Source of the DNA: Platycnemis pennipes
Lineage: Eukaryota; Arthropoda; Insecta; Odonata; Platycnemididae
Reading direction: 5' to 3'
Assembly (NCBI GenBank): GCA_933228895.1
Contig: OW121848.1
Location: 84,711,470-84,775,469 of the forward strand
DNA: 64,000 bases
Shown: positions 36,090 to 47,086 of the stretch, piece by piece
Position numbering within the stretch: position 1 is the stretch's first letter
Layout of the letters: every line of letters starts with the position of its first letter
Translations under genes and position numbers: made by a program
The notes under the pieces: generated by a model
Databases searched by the model: none
What the model saw: only the letters and a program-made list of their open reading frames with translations
What the model was told of the DNA's origin: nothing

Positions 36090-37700
36090 TGAAGTGGTAC
36101 ATTCTTCCAGCTTTGGTCTGGAGATTTTCCTTGTGATTTAAGAAAAGTGAAAATTGTAGAGAAGAATGTGACAATGATCAAGATAACTGTGTGGATTTAG
36201 CTCCAGATGAGGTAACTGGCTTACAAAAGGAAGATGCTATAGCAAAACTCTATATTTATCTCTCACAGAAGTAGGTTGTTCTCCCCTAAAATTACATGCT
36301 CTTAGAGATCACCAAATACCCTCCTATGGGAGCCATATTAGAAAAGCTTCATGAAATGCTGGAGGTAAAATTGAGCTAGAGCTAGTACCTAGACATTCCA
36401 AAAAAGAGGCTGAAGCAGTGAAGCTTATGGGAGAGAAGCTGCAGATAATGGCAATCTTACAGAAATGATCAGAGAAAATTTAAGCATTTGTGAAAAGAAA
36501 AAGAAAGTACAACTACTAACAATCCCAGCTTCCTTGGGGTGGAGTAGGAAAAGAATAAAAGAAACATTCAATGTGTCAGACTATTCTGTTCGTCAAGCCC
36601 AGAGTATTTATTTTGATACAGCAATATCGTCAGAATCAAATGCTAGGTGTGGGAATAAACTTAAGCCTGAGATTATGGATTTGGTGAGGACGTTTTTTGT
36701 GAGCGACAAAGAATCAAGAATAATGCCGGAGATGAAAGATGTTGTAAGCATAGGAAGAAAACAGTATGAAAGGAAGCAAATGATATAGGGTAACCTATGT
36801 GAATTGCATTCAAATTTTTAAGTGGGATCACTACTATGTTAACTTGGGTTTTTCCAAATTTTGTGCCTTACGACCTAAATGGTGCACACTAGCAGATGGC
36901 AGTGGCACACACACAGTATGTGTGTGTACCATTTCTCAGAATGTCATTTTAATGACTCATGCATGACCAATATTGGAATCATACAACGAACTTACTAAGT
37001 TGCTCCTTTGTAAGGAGGTAAAAAAACAGTGTATGCTGAGACATCGTGGTGAATGTCCTCCTAAGAAAAGTTTAGAATATTTCTTGAAATCAAAATTTGA
37101 AGATTAATATGATAGCGATAATGTTGAGTTTTCTCAATGGGCCTCGATTGATAGGATGGAGATGATAAAAATTTCAAGTACAGATGATGATTTCATCGAA
37201 GAGCTGGCCAACAAGATGGAGAAACTGATTCCTCACTCCTTCATAGCAAAATCATAGTCTTCTTATTTTCAAAAAATGAAAGAAAATATGTCATCAGATA
37301 CAGCAATAGTTTCGATGGACTTCAACGAGGACTATTCCTTTATACTTCACGATAAGGTTCAAGGATATAATTGGACTTCAGATGCATGTACTGTTATCCT
37401 GTCATGATACATTTTAAGAACAGTAAAGGTAAAAAAAAATTGTATCACACTTTATAATCACTGATGATTTAACTCCTCACGAGAGCATGATTTTTAAAAT
37501 CCAGGAAACAATTACTAAACTTCTCATAAGCTTTGATAACATTAAAAAATAGTCATTACTTTAGCGATGGCTGTGCAGCACAGCATAAAAATAGAACAAT
37601 TTTTTCAACTTTTGTCTCCATGAGGAAGATTTTCAGTTAAGAAGGTTCCACCGTGACTCCGGGATTCAAAATCCTATAAAAGAGCCATGTTATTTAATGA
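36090..37700 (+). pseudogene. Decayed transposase-like gene of an orphan family
   Basis: An open stretch (36465-36788) reads SWSRKRIKETFNVSDYSVRQ-like helix-turn-helix sequence and KESRIMPEMKDVVSI. It continues, with frameshifts, as GFSKFCALRPKWCTLA and GSGTHTVCVCTISQNV (about 36843-36956). Later come SMDFNEDYSFILHDKVQGYN (about 37315-37370) and HYFSDGCAAQHKNRTIFS (about 37560-37605). The same motif order occurs in an arthropod and cnidarian protein family usually annotated as uncharacterised. The DF...SDG acidic positions suggest a DDE-type nuclease, which is inference. Many stops make it dead. Confidence 0.6.
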
Positions 37701-38159
37701 ATAAATACGGATCCAGAAAAACTCGTATATGGAAAATCACCTATAAGGTGATAATGCATACACAATAATTGTATGAGTATACTATTATATAGGGCGTTGT
37801 AGTTGCATTCTATTTTTTTAAATTGTTTGGCAACAATGATGCTGCTACCATTTGGAAGTATTTGTATTAATTACACCATATTAATAACCAATGAAACATT
37901 GAAATTATATAAAAAATATAAGAATGGCCTTGGTAATGGTATATTCCTAAATTACGTTAGTAAATAGGCTAGTAAGCACATTCGGTCACAAGTACTGCTG
38001 CCAATGATAACAACATACTGTAGTGCCACGCTCATGTAACTAAGGGTTTTCTGCTTTTTTTTATAGCAAACATTTATTAATATCAATTAAACAAGTGTGG
38101 TAAGTTGAGCACTTTTTTACATTGCTAAATTCTACATAAAATTGCACATCTTATATTAG
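37701..38159. other. Interior of the long-inverted-repeat element, no feature
   Basis: AT-rich sequence between the transposase relic and the RTE 3' end. Confidence 0.4.
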
Positions 38160-40985
38160 TTTTTTGTCAAAAACGATAGTTTTTTGACAGTTTTTTAGTA
38201 GATAGATAGTTTTTTGTCAAAAATGATGCAGCTTTCCACTCAATTCTTCTATCGGCCAACCTTTTCATTGTGACGTAATTCTTCTCTTTTACATCCTTCA
38301 CAACCTGTTCCATGTATCTCACATGAGGTCTGCCTTTTCCAATCTTCCCGTTCACTTTTCCCTCTACAATAGTCTTCATCAGGCCATCGTGTCTCAAGAT
38401 ATAGCCAATTAAGTTTTCCCTTCTTCTTTTTAGAGTTGTCAGCAGACTTCTCTTTTCTCCTACTCTTCTTAGCACTTCCTCGTTACTTACTCGGTCGATC
38501 CATTTAATCTTCAGCATTCTTCTGTAGCACCACATTTCAAATGCTTCTACCCTTTTCTTCTCCGCTGCTGTCATCGTCCATGATTCACTGCCGTAAAGAA
38601 ACATGCTCCAGATGTATGTTCTGATGAACTGTTTCCTTACTTCTATGCTTGTATTTCCTGCTGTAAGTAGATTCTTCTTTTGATAGAATGCCCTCTTTGC
38701 CTGGGCTATTCTACTCACTATTTCTTCGTCCATCATTGGTTACTCGGCTTCCTAGATAACCGAACTCTTTAACCTCTTCAAGTTTTTGTTTTCCTAGTTT
38801 GACATTGGTTTTCACCTCTTCTTTCTTGCTGCACACCAATATATATTGGTGCGCAGATATACTAAGATATCTTAGTCTTCTTCTTATTTATCTTCAGCTG
38901 ATATCTGGCCATAGTCCTTTCCATGGTTGTTAGCATCTTATTCAGCTCCTTCTCTATCTCTGCTATGAGAGCTATGCCATCAGCGAATCGTAGCATACTG
39001 ATTGTTTTTCCATGGATGTTTACTCCAGAACATTTCTCCTTGACTTCATTTATGGCTCTCTCGATATAAACATTAAAAATTACAGGAGACAGTGCACAGC
39101 CTTGTCTCACTCCTTTCTTTATTCTTGCCTCTTCACAGCTGGATCCAGATTTAATCACAGCAACTTGGTTTTTGTACAGACTGTGCATAATTCTTTGGTC
39201 ATTGTAGGACACTCCAATTCCCTTCAGAATTCCAAGCATTGAATCCCAATCCACGTTGTCAAAGGCCTTCTCTAAATCCACAAATGCAATGAACGTCGGA
39301 TTGTTCTTCTCCATTCTCTTCTCTATGAGTAGCCTAAGAGCCAATACTGCTTCCCTTGTACCCTTCCTTTTCCTGAATCCGAATTGATCTTCATCCAGGA
39401 ACTCCTCTGCTTTTCGTTCTATTCTTCTGTAGATGATCCTGGTCAGTATCTTAGCTCTGCAGGAACATCATCAATACCTGAAGTCTTATTCATCCAAAGG
39501 TCCCTTACTGCAGCATCGAATTCCGATCTTAATATTGATGCCCCCATATCATCTTTTTCCACTTCGCTATCCTTTTCAATAGCTTTTGTGCTGAGATTTT
39601 TTCCATTGTATAAATCTTCCAGATATTCTTTCCATCTCTTCACTTTGTCCTTGGTTTCAATCAAAATTTCTCCATTCTTGTCCCTTATGGCATTGCATCT
39701 TGCGCTCCGTTCCTTGAAGTGGTTCCTCACTATGCTGTAGGCTGCTTCCACCTTTCCAAGTGCAAGGTTGCTTTGTATATCTTTGCATAGATTTTTCAAC
39801 CACATCTCTCTAGCTTTCCTTGCTTTGCGACTTATTTCGTTCCTTATTCTTTTGTAGCAAAGCTGCCCTTCTTCAGTTTTCGCATTCTTGTACTTTCTTC
39901 TTTCTTCAATCAATTCTAAGACTTCCTCCGTGATCCATGGCTTCTTCTTGGCAACTTTTCTTCTTCCAAGAACTTCTTTTGCGGCTTCCTGTAGTCCGCA
40001 TTTAATGTTTTCCCAACGCTCTAGACTCTCGAGCTCCTACATCCCACTTTTTTATTTTCCGTCCTACTTTCAGCCTTTTTAGTCTTATCTCACATTTCAT
40101 AACCACCAAGTTATGGTCGGAGTCAGCATCTGCACCTGGGAAACTATGCCAGTTTTTTTACGCTGTTCCTGAATCTTTGCCTTATCATGATGTAGTCTAG
40201 TTGGTACCTTCCAGTATCCCCCGGCATTTTCCATGTGTACCTATGCCTAGGGTGGTTTAAACCACGTGTTTGTACTCACTAAATTATTTCTCCTACAGAA
40301 CTACACTGCTTTCTCGCCCCGGTCATTCCTTACACCCAGACCATAGTCCCCTACTTCACTTCCATTCCTCCCTTCCCCTACTACAGTGTTCCAGTCTCCC
40401 ATAACTATTAGATTCTTCCTACCCTTTACTTTCCCAAATAATTCTTCCAACTAGTCATATACTTCGTCTACTTCCTCTTCTCTATGTGCCCCTGTAGGCA
40501 TGTAAACGTGTACTACGACTAGATTCACCGGCTTTGCTCTGATTTCGATAGCTAGTATTCTATCGCTTACCTGTTCCACATTCAATACCCTTTTTCCTAA
40601 TGTTGCATTCAATACCATGTACTTTTCACTCCTGAAGTCCCCCTGTTCTCTCCATCTTGCTTCGCTTAATCCCAACTTATCGATCTCTCCCCTCTCCATT
40701 TTACGCTTAATGTTTTCTAGTTTTCCTGCCCTTAACATAGCCCTAATGTTCCATGTCCCGATCCTTAGCATTGTTGCTCTCTTCTCTGATTTATACTTCG
40801 CCGCCACTGCTGCAATATTAGTTGCTCCTGCCAGTGAAGCTCTAGGGGCCACGGGAACACGCAAGCCCCAATCCCACCACGACAAGGCATAGTCCATGGG
40901 GAAGGGAATTTTAATAAGCAATGGCAATAAAAAGTAATATATACCAATAAAAAGTAACATCTGCAACCTTGTAAGTCATTGAGAG
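38160..40985 (-). mobile_element. RTE-type LINE, near full length, inactive
   Basis: On the minus strand the order is: endonuclease (40966-40451, RIGTWNIRAMLRAGKLENIK, then LSEARWREQGDF); linker (39913-39443, IEERRKYKNAKTEEGQL); reverse transcriptase (39344-38862, FVDLEKAFDNVDWDSML, RQGCALSPVIFNVYI, and catalytic FADG in place of FADD); then C-terminal domain (38736-38167, RTYIWSMFLYGSESWT and GKGRPHVRYMEQVVKD). Frames are broken near 38.74-38.86, 39.35-39.44 and 40.0-40.45 kb. It lies inside the long-inverted-repeat element. Confidence 0.85.
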
Positions 40986-41051
40986 AGCAGTTTACCTCTA
41001 CCTGCATAGGTTGACCTTTTTGCATTTCACTCATGAATAATCACTGATCTA

Positions 41052-41263
41052 ACTTCATGCATCCAAGCACTCATATAAACATTTTATTATGAATTTATAA
41101 TATTAAACACTTTTTTTCATCACAATTGTTTCATGAGGGTATCTCAACTTTGATCTCAACTCATGCATCCAAACACTCATATAAACATTTTATTATGAAT
41201 TTATAATATCAAACACTTTTTTTCATCACAATTGTTTCATGAGGGTATCTCAACTTTGATAGA
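41052..41263. repeat. 106-bp tandem duplication in the right arm
   Basis: CATGCATCCAAGCACTCAT at 41056 recurs as CATGCATCCAAACACTCAT at 41162, and the following sequence to CTCAACTTTGAT is repeated nearly exactly. The left arm (34.6-34.75 kb) has a single copy, so this is a later change in the right arm. Confidence 0.85.
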
Positions 41264-41610
41264 TAATGTCAAAATAACTGAGTGCGGGCAGCCATTTTGA
41301 GAAAATTGCACTAAAATGGTATAAATTTTTATTGAAGGAATGAAAAAGCCATTATTTTTATTTCTGCGAATGAAAGCACATACCTTTAGGATAATTATGA
41401 TCTAAAATTTATTAAGATTAATGAAGACCCTTTTTGTAATAATTGCAATACTTATTTACCATGTTTTAGCCAAAAAATGTTGCAATGGCAATGTTTAAAA
41501 AATTTTTGAAGGCTAAAAAGAAGAGTCAAGGGCTCATATTATTGTTTTCCAAAGTCCTCATAACCTCGTGGTCATAGCTGAAAACTTTCATTGGAAATAA
41601 TTCAGAAATG

Positions 41611-42058
41611 GGTGAGAGCATTTTTTGAGTAAAACAGTGCACCTTGAGAAGTGTGCATCGTGCATAGTAGAAATTCAGAAGTCTCCTAAAGTTTGAGTTG
41701 AAAAACTATACTTGGAGTAGGTAACAAAAATTTGGCCTTTTTTCTAACATAGGTGAAGGGATTATATGTACCAAGTTTCGTCAAATCCGAGTCTGTGGGT
41801 GGCAAAACCTCATTCTTGTGGTTGAATTGACATGGAATGACCCACCGGTAAAAATCGCTGTGGATTAAAACATAGTTCGTTATTGTCATTATTCATGATT
41901 TGATATTCAAATTCAAGAAATTTGTTATTCGCCTAATCTCTATTTAATATATTACATTTTTTGGATGCTTGAGGAGTTTGGAATGAGAGTACATTGGTTT
42001 CTTTAAGATAAGACAGACTATTAAATGAAGTCAAACAGGCTTGAAAATGTTCCTGAGC
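41611..42058. other. Intergenic with a Penelope terminus
   Basis: At 41840-41900 a plus-oriented Penelope-like terminus (ACCGGTAAAAATCGCTGTGG, then ATTAAAACATAGTTCGTTAT) mirrors the one at 33570-33680. The rest holds no supported feature. Confidence 0.45.
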
Positions 42059-42870
42059 CTGAGCGGGGCTGAGTAGGAACAAGAGGTTGAGAGGAGTAAT
42101 GGTGATGCCTGAAGTTACCTTGGAGGAAGGCCTTGAGAGACTTGATGTTATCCGTTGCCTCTGCTGCCATCAGAGCAAGCTGCCTTAAGATATTATTGGT
42201 TCCTGTCACACATTGAGACTTTTTTTCTTACTCCCAGACTCAGAAGACGACAGTTATTAATTAAGCCCGTTTCACACAATACTTGATCCAGGACAAGACC
42301 TAGTGTGCTAGCCGCTACTTGATATTGAGGACGGAATCTAGCATGATTGGAACCCTGCTGGGACGTTTCACACGATCATCGACCTTGTGCTTGCTATGAA
42401 TCGGTTATTCCATATGATTCCATGCTAATTTTAAAAAAGTGAAGTTCGTCTGTAACGTGACGTAATTGGTCGATGGCTACTGGGCTACTATGTCCTACTA
42501 GAAATCTAGCACCGCATCAAGTACGAAATCCAGTAGCTCAGCGAGTATACTAGCTAGCATGCTTACCAGCCAGTATACTGGTTCTGTTCACACGACACTG
42601 GAAAGCTAGCATACTAGCAAGTATACTAGACCTTGTACTGGATCAAGTATCATGTGAAACGGGCTTAATTAATAACTGTCGTCTTCTGAGTCTGGGAGTA
42701 AGAAAAAAAAGTCTCGATGCGTGACAGGAACTAATAATATCTTCAGGCAGCTTGCTCTGATGGTAGCAGAGGCAACGGATAACATCAAGTCTCTCAAGGC
42801 CTTCCTCCCAGGTAACTTCAGGCATCACCATCACTCCTCTTAACCTCTTGTCCCTGCTCAGCCCCCTCAG
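42059..42870. repeat. Palindrome with about 205-bp arms around a MITE
   Basis: The arm 42059-42264 (CTGAGCGGGGCTGAGTAGGA ... CAGTTATTAATTAA) is repeated inverted at 42665-42870 with few mismatches. Exactly between them lies a 400-bp TTAA-flanked element. Confidence 0.85.
42265..42664. mobile_element. TTAA-flanked MITE
   Basis: The ends GCCCGTTTCACACAATACTT (left) and the complement of GCCCGTTTCACATGATACTT (right) are flanked by TTAA at 42261-42264 and 42665-42668. It contains many CTAGTATACTAG-like and CTAGC repeats. TTAA targets are used by piggyBac and Kolobok-type transposases; neither can be chosen here. Confidence 0.7.
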
Positions 42871-44446
42871 CTGTCTGGTACTTCTTCACGATTCTTGCAG
42901 TTGGCAGCTCATCACACACAGGCTAGTTGTTTCCGTTCCGTTCTCTTCCTCATACCCTTCTCCATTCAATTTTTGTTCCAGGACCAGATCGTCATCAATA
43001 TCATCCCCCGACACCAAGGAGAAGACAACACAAACACTGCAAGAGTCTTCCCTGAGCTTTTGTTGGAACCTCTTAAGATGTATTTGCTTTGCATTTTAAC
43101 AAGGACCTCAGGCTGCACAACAACTTCAGATAAGCCCAATTTGCATTCTTTTACTAACCAGGGTGTGTTCTATTAAAATTGCATTCACTTTTTCCTGATA
43201 TAACTGAGAAATTTATATCACAATGCTGAATGTCGAGGAAAATATCCGAGAAGAGAAATGGATCGCATGGCATGTCACCATCCTACTATTCTATACTACA
43301 TCCTACATTACAAAAACCCCCTACACTACAAGGGCACTATTGCTACACTCCACAACACACCTTAAGGCTGCCAAATCCTGGGTTGTAATAACCATCCAGG
43401 GAGATGTGGATAGGCTCTAGCGATGAGTTTCCCTACTGCTGCTCTACCGGTTCCTTACCAATTGGATGTTCTAAATACCATCCCACTACTGCCGCTTACC
43501 GGTAAGATGTGCGTAGCACTAACACCCACCTTCAGCCTATTGTGGCATTTTCTTATGCTCAATCTCATCATCCATACACAGCTCTATAGCTTGATGGATG
43601 TGGGTCTTGGCTTCCTCTATAATGACCCCACGCCCTCCTGATTTTATACTTGTCTTCTCTCTCAATTAAATACTCCTTTGCCTTTCAATCCTCCTCCACC
43701 TTCTGCAGCCATCTCTTACAGAGTCTTCCTCTCCTCCTGGTCCCTTCCATCGTGTATCTTGGAGTTATTAAGGGCATTCTGCTCTACTCCGTTCTCTCCA
43801 CATGTCACAACCATCCCAGTGACTTGAAGAATCTAAGTGCACCTAATTCCCCTTTTATTGTTCATTTATTTTCCAGTTCATTCTGGCAAAAATAAAGTGT
43901 AGGTTGCTCTCAACCAGGGAAGCCAATAAAATTCCCATATTTTGTTGTTCTAAAAATTGTCTACAAGAGTAATGTGTCTCCTAGTACTCGAGTCAATTTA
44001 AAACCAGACTATTCCCATGCTCAAACGCATATTACAAATCATACTATATACAGATATCTACTTTAGCAAATGATAACTCTTCGAACCTTAAAAATATCAG
44101 CTTCCACTACAACATTCGCCTAAACTTCTCATCATCAGACTAGACACGACAATCATGAAATGAAATAGTTTCATCCTACGGAGTTCTTGTCGTTTTACTT
44201 ACCTGCGACGTAAAATCGGTAAAATATGATTTCAGAATAAAATTAGTCGTTTGACTCCAATTTTCCTAGCGCGAAATTTGTCCACCGCAGCCTCTTCATT
44301 CGGTTTTCATTTGTTTCACGAATCAGCTGATGGTGGCACTTCAATTTGCTGAAGTGAAGATAAATATAGTAAAGAAACCTAAGTTACTACTCTTACACGC
44401 AGTTAATTAGGATAATTGCACCGCTTAGACATCCATAGTTTCCGCA
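42871..44446. other. Upstream region of snurportin, no clear promoter
   Basis: No TATA box or initiator can be fixed. The last 250 bases are the likely promoter and 5' UTR because the first ATG of the gene is at 44447. ORFs at 42.85-43.9 kb overlap, lack motifs and look random. Confidence 0.4.
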
Positions 44447-44589
44447 ATGAGTGATTCGGGTCATTCGTGTGACCCTGATAGTGATTTATCGGTGCGAAAC
44501 ATACAATCCTGTTACCGCGAATTATACAAAAAACGAGGTGCTGTCAGTCAAGAAGAAAGGCGAAGAAGAACTTTAGAAGCTCAAAAGAA
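44447..44589 (+). CDS. SNUPN: SNUPN exon 1: IBB domain
   Basis: Starts at ATG (MSDSGHSCDPDSD) and contains RELYKKRGAVSQEERRRRTL and EAQK, the basic IBB helix. The donor GTACGC follows 44589; two bases carry over. Reading through the donor gives an open 114-codon frame that is not real coding sequence. Confidence 0.88.
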
Positions 44590-44687
44590 GTACGCTTACA
44601 TGATAAATTTTTATTTCGAATCTCATGAAGGATTGAAATGCGAATTAACGCTGAAAACTACAGTTAGCTTTGCCAAATTTATTTTAG

Positions 44688-44787
44688 GAAAAGGAGTGAG
44701 CTTTTTGATCTCAACCGAGATTTTGAATTTGACGAAGATGAAGAATCCGTATCTGTGGTTGAAAAAATGGAAGTGGAGCGACTGCCG
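44688..44787 (+). CDS. SNUPN: SNUPN exon 2: acidic linker
   Basis: Acceptor TATTTTAG before 44688, donor GTAACG from 44788. In the joined frame it reads KRSELFDLNRDFEFDEDEES and VEKMEVERLP, matching the acidic linker between the IBB and the cap-binding domain. Confidence 0.88.
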
Positions 44788-44902
44788 GTAACGCATTCAA
44801 CATTTATGACGTAATTTTATATAGAACGGTGAATGTACTTAAAGCATTTAATGGTATAGACTTAAGTTTAAACGTCTGTTATGTGTTCGTTTCCTTTTTA
44901 AG

Positions 44903-45043
44903 CACCCGAGGAAAAAAAGAGGTGGAATTTCTAAAATTTTAATGTTCTCGGAATGGATGACTGAAATCCCTGAAGACTTACAAACAAATTGGTATTTTGT
45001 TCCGTCTCCTGTTGGAAAGAGATGTGTGCTAATAGCTCAAAAG
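44903..45043 (+). CDS. SNUPN: SNUPN exon 3: start of cap-binding domain
   Basis: Acceptor TTTTTAAG before 44903. It contains [18 protein letters not shown] and [13 protein letters not shown]. The donor is the weak GTTGAC at 45044; only this site keeps the frame into exon 4, whereas the stronger-looking GTACCT (45069) and GTAATA (45081) do not. Confidence 0.85.
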
Positions 45044-45126
45044 GTTGACTATTCTTCATTAAATGTTCGTACCTATACATGTAATACTTTGCTTTTCCTT
45101 TTAACTTTTTATGTTGATATTTCTAG

Positions 45127-45315
45127 GGTATAACAAAGCTTTTTTCAAAGTGGGGAAAGTTCCTGAAAAAGTTCCAGTCTGCATTACCCAGCGGTAGCAG
45201 AGGAGAGTATAAATATGGGCCAACCATTCTAGATTGCATTTGGAATGAACAAAAATCTATTTGCTACATTCTGGATGTTGTATATTGGAGAGGCCAATGT
45301 TTTAATGAATGTGAG
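45127..45315 (+). CDS. SNUPN: SNUPN exon 4: cap-binding domain
   Basis: Acceptor TTTCTAG before 45127, donor GTAAAT from 45316, 63 codons in phase 0. It contains [24 protein letters not shown] and [13 protein letters not shown], the most conserved snurportin segment (TILDCIY...YYVLDVMxWRG). Confidence 0.92.
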
Positions 45316-45714
45316 GTAAATATTTTTCTTCAGAATCCTGGTTAGGACTGTAAACTTACATTATTTGAATATCTGAAGCTACTATAGGTACTATGAAGTA
45401 ATTGTCCAGTTTGAGGGTTTTCAGATTTAGAACAGGCAATAAACAATACGAAAGATATTTGTCAATAAAACTTAAATCATAAAAAATCATCTGATAAATG
45501 GAAGTATTTAGTAAGAAATTTATATTAAAGTGGTGTAATGCCTTTCAGTTAATGCATTTTATTTGAAAAAAAAATTTTTGATGCAATCCAAAGAAAATTT
45601 ACTTATTTATTTAGGAATGGTTGGAATCCATGTGGAAGGAGGCATATAGAGTAAATGAGCTCCATGATAATATACAATGCCTCTTAAAATGCCAGAGCTG
45701 AAATGATTCTTAAG
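45316..45714. other. SNUPN intron 4, start
   Basis: AT-rich intron. ESMWKEAYRVNELHDNIQC-like translation near 45615-45680 is too short to assign. Confidence 0.4.
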
Positions 45715-45795
45715 GATATTTTGCATCATAATCAGTCAACAATCCTAAGATTGGTTTGATGCAGCCCTACATTCGATTCTTCTATCGGCCAACCT
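45715..45795 (-). mobile_element. RTE 3' tail, cut off from its body at 53.85 kb
   Basis: CAATCCTAAGATTGGTTTGA and ATTCTTCTATCGGCCAACC are RTE 3'-tail sequence: the second block also occurs in the intact copy at 38247-38263. Sequence continuing in register (TCTTCATATTGACGTATTTC) is found only after 53849, so this tail and the 53850-55690 body are one copy split by an insertion. Confidence 0.8.
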
Positions 45796-45854
45796 CCCAC
45801 ATAGCAACGCATGTCTCAGAGACGTCTCTTGAGACATTTATGTCTCGGTACATC

Positions 45855-46000
45855 TCGGAGACGTCTCTGAGAGGTACCCGCGAGACTACTGTAGTGGTCT
45901 CATGCGTAGCTAACCGAAACATCTCAGAGATGTCTCTGAGAAGTACCCGCGAGACCAATGCAGTGGTCTCATGCGTAGCTATCCGAAACGTCTCTGAGAG
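45855..46000. repeat. Two 70-bp subterminal repeats
   Basis: Two tandem units each contain GTACCCGCGAGAC, an inner GTAGTGGTCTC/GCAGTGGTCTC arm, ATGCGTAGCTA and a GAGACGTCTCT-like junction. Each unit has an internal GAGAC...GTCTC hairpin. They lie just inside the left TIR of the 8-kb element. Confidence 0.75.
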
Positions 46001-46140
46001 AAATCCGAGATATTTCATATACATCGTTTTGTTGTGCAAAAGCTTTCTTAATGGTGCATTTAGCGACCTTCAATATAACCATCCGAAATAATTATGAAAA
46101 AAACCTGCAAAATTGTGCATGCAGTAAGATCTTACTGAAC

Positions 46141-46182
46141 CTTCTTGAAATAGCATACGTTGACGTACGCTATTTCAAGAAG
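46141..46182. repeat. Hairpin with 20-bp arms
   Basis: CTTCTTGAAATAGCATACGT, TG, ACGTACGCTATTTCAAGAAG; one mismatch and a 2-nt loop. It stands at the junction between the subterminal repeats and the Gypsy remnant. Confidence 0.85.
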
Positions 46183-46439
46183 ACCACTTTTCGTAGATAA
46201 ATTGGGAGCGGATGGGTAAAAGCTTTGTGCTTACACAATTTTATATTGATATCGCATAAGATATTCGTAAATCATTTAATTTGACTGTTACTGGAAAAAT
46301 GGTTAGAAGAGCTGTTATACACTAATTTTGATGAAGTTTTCGTCTGACTATAAATTAATTGGGCTTTATTCTAAATCTGAAAAAATCGTTCGGTATGCTT
46401 CCATATTAAAATCTAGTATTTCATACCCTTGTCAGGTGA

Positions 46440-46660
46440 GACAGTGTTGTATAAAGACCAATAAAATTAGTGCTATGGGTGAGTAACACATCGGAAGTGA
46501 AGGCATTTATTGGCATAGTAAAGCATATTGCCAAATTCTAGCCAGAAAGGTCAACGGTGTTAGATCCTCTTTACAAATCGTTGCAGACAAACACACCGTT
46601 TAAGTGAAATATGTTGGATTTTGATAAATGTTTCAAGCGACTTAGGTGTGTATAAATCTA
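46440..46660 (+). pseudogene. Ty3/Gypsy-type polymerase fragment
   Basis: The plus strand reads VKAFIGIVKHIAKF, ERSTVLDPLYKSLQ and TPFK*NMLDFDKCFKRL. This is the LKSFLGLxNYYxKFIPxxSxILxPLxxLL...FxWxxxCxxxFxxLK junction between reverse transcriptase and RNase H in Gypsy elements, with stops. It shows an LTR element once lay here; no LTRs were found. Confidence 0.65.
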
Positions 46661-47086
46661 TAGATTTACATACTATAGTATAACCTATGGGTTAGCACCA
46701 TGTACGGAAGTGGTGTTTTCTGCTTCCGCTCATGTCAGCTTTAATACAATTATGACTACTTTCTTATTATTGAATGCAAAATGTTTCGGAACAACTCGAG
46801 GAGTTTTTAGCAGCTGTTTAACAGCACAGTTACAGTCACTCCCTTCTGCTTTATTGCACATTGGTTCTCAGCTATTGGCACATTATTGAGGAAAATCTTA
46901 TTTATTTCTCCTATAGTTGCAATAATATCAGTTATGTGTATTTATAAAGAATATGCTTATTTTTATCCACAAATTGGTTGTTGGGGAAATGTTTTTAGAG
47001 CCCAAAATACCCCATGTGAACCTTTTGTGAAGTTATTTATCACAAGCAACTTAATGCTAGCATATATATATATATATATATATATG

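Larger units (their letters stand above)
34291..41610. mobile_element. Long-inverted-repeat element with transposase-like relic
   Basis: A sequence of about 555 bp at 34291-34845 recurs inverted at 40948-41610. Landmarks are GAATTATTTCCAATGAAAG at the outer end and GGTTGCAGATGTTACTTTTT at the inner end. The right arm is longer because of a 106-bp tandem duplication (41052-41263). Between the arms lie a decayed transposase-like gene (36.09-37.70 kb) and an RTE insertion (38.16-40.98 kb). No target duplication was found, so the limits are those of the arms. Confidence 0.6.

Noticed and set aside
44447..44791. 114-codon continuous ORF as a complete small gene
   Set aside because: Only its first 47 codons are snurportin. 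The rest reads through an intron; splicing at 44590/44688 restores the conserved acidic linker.
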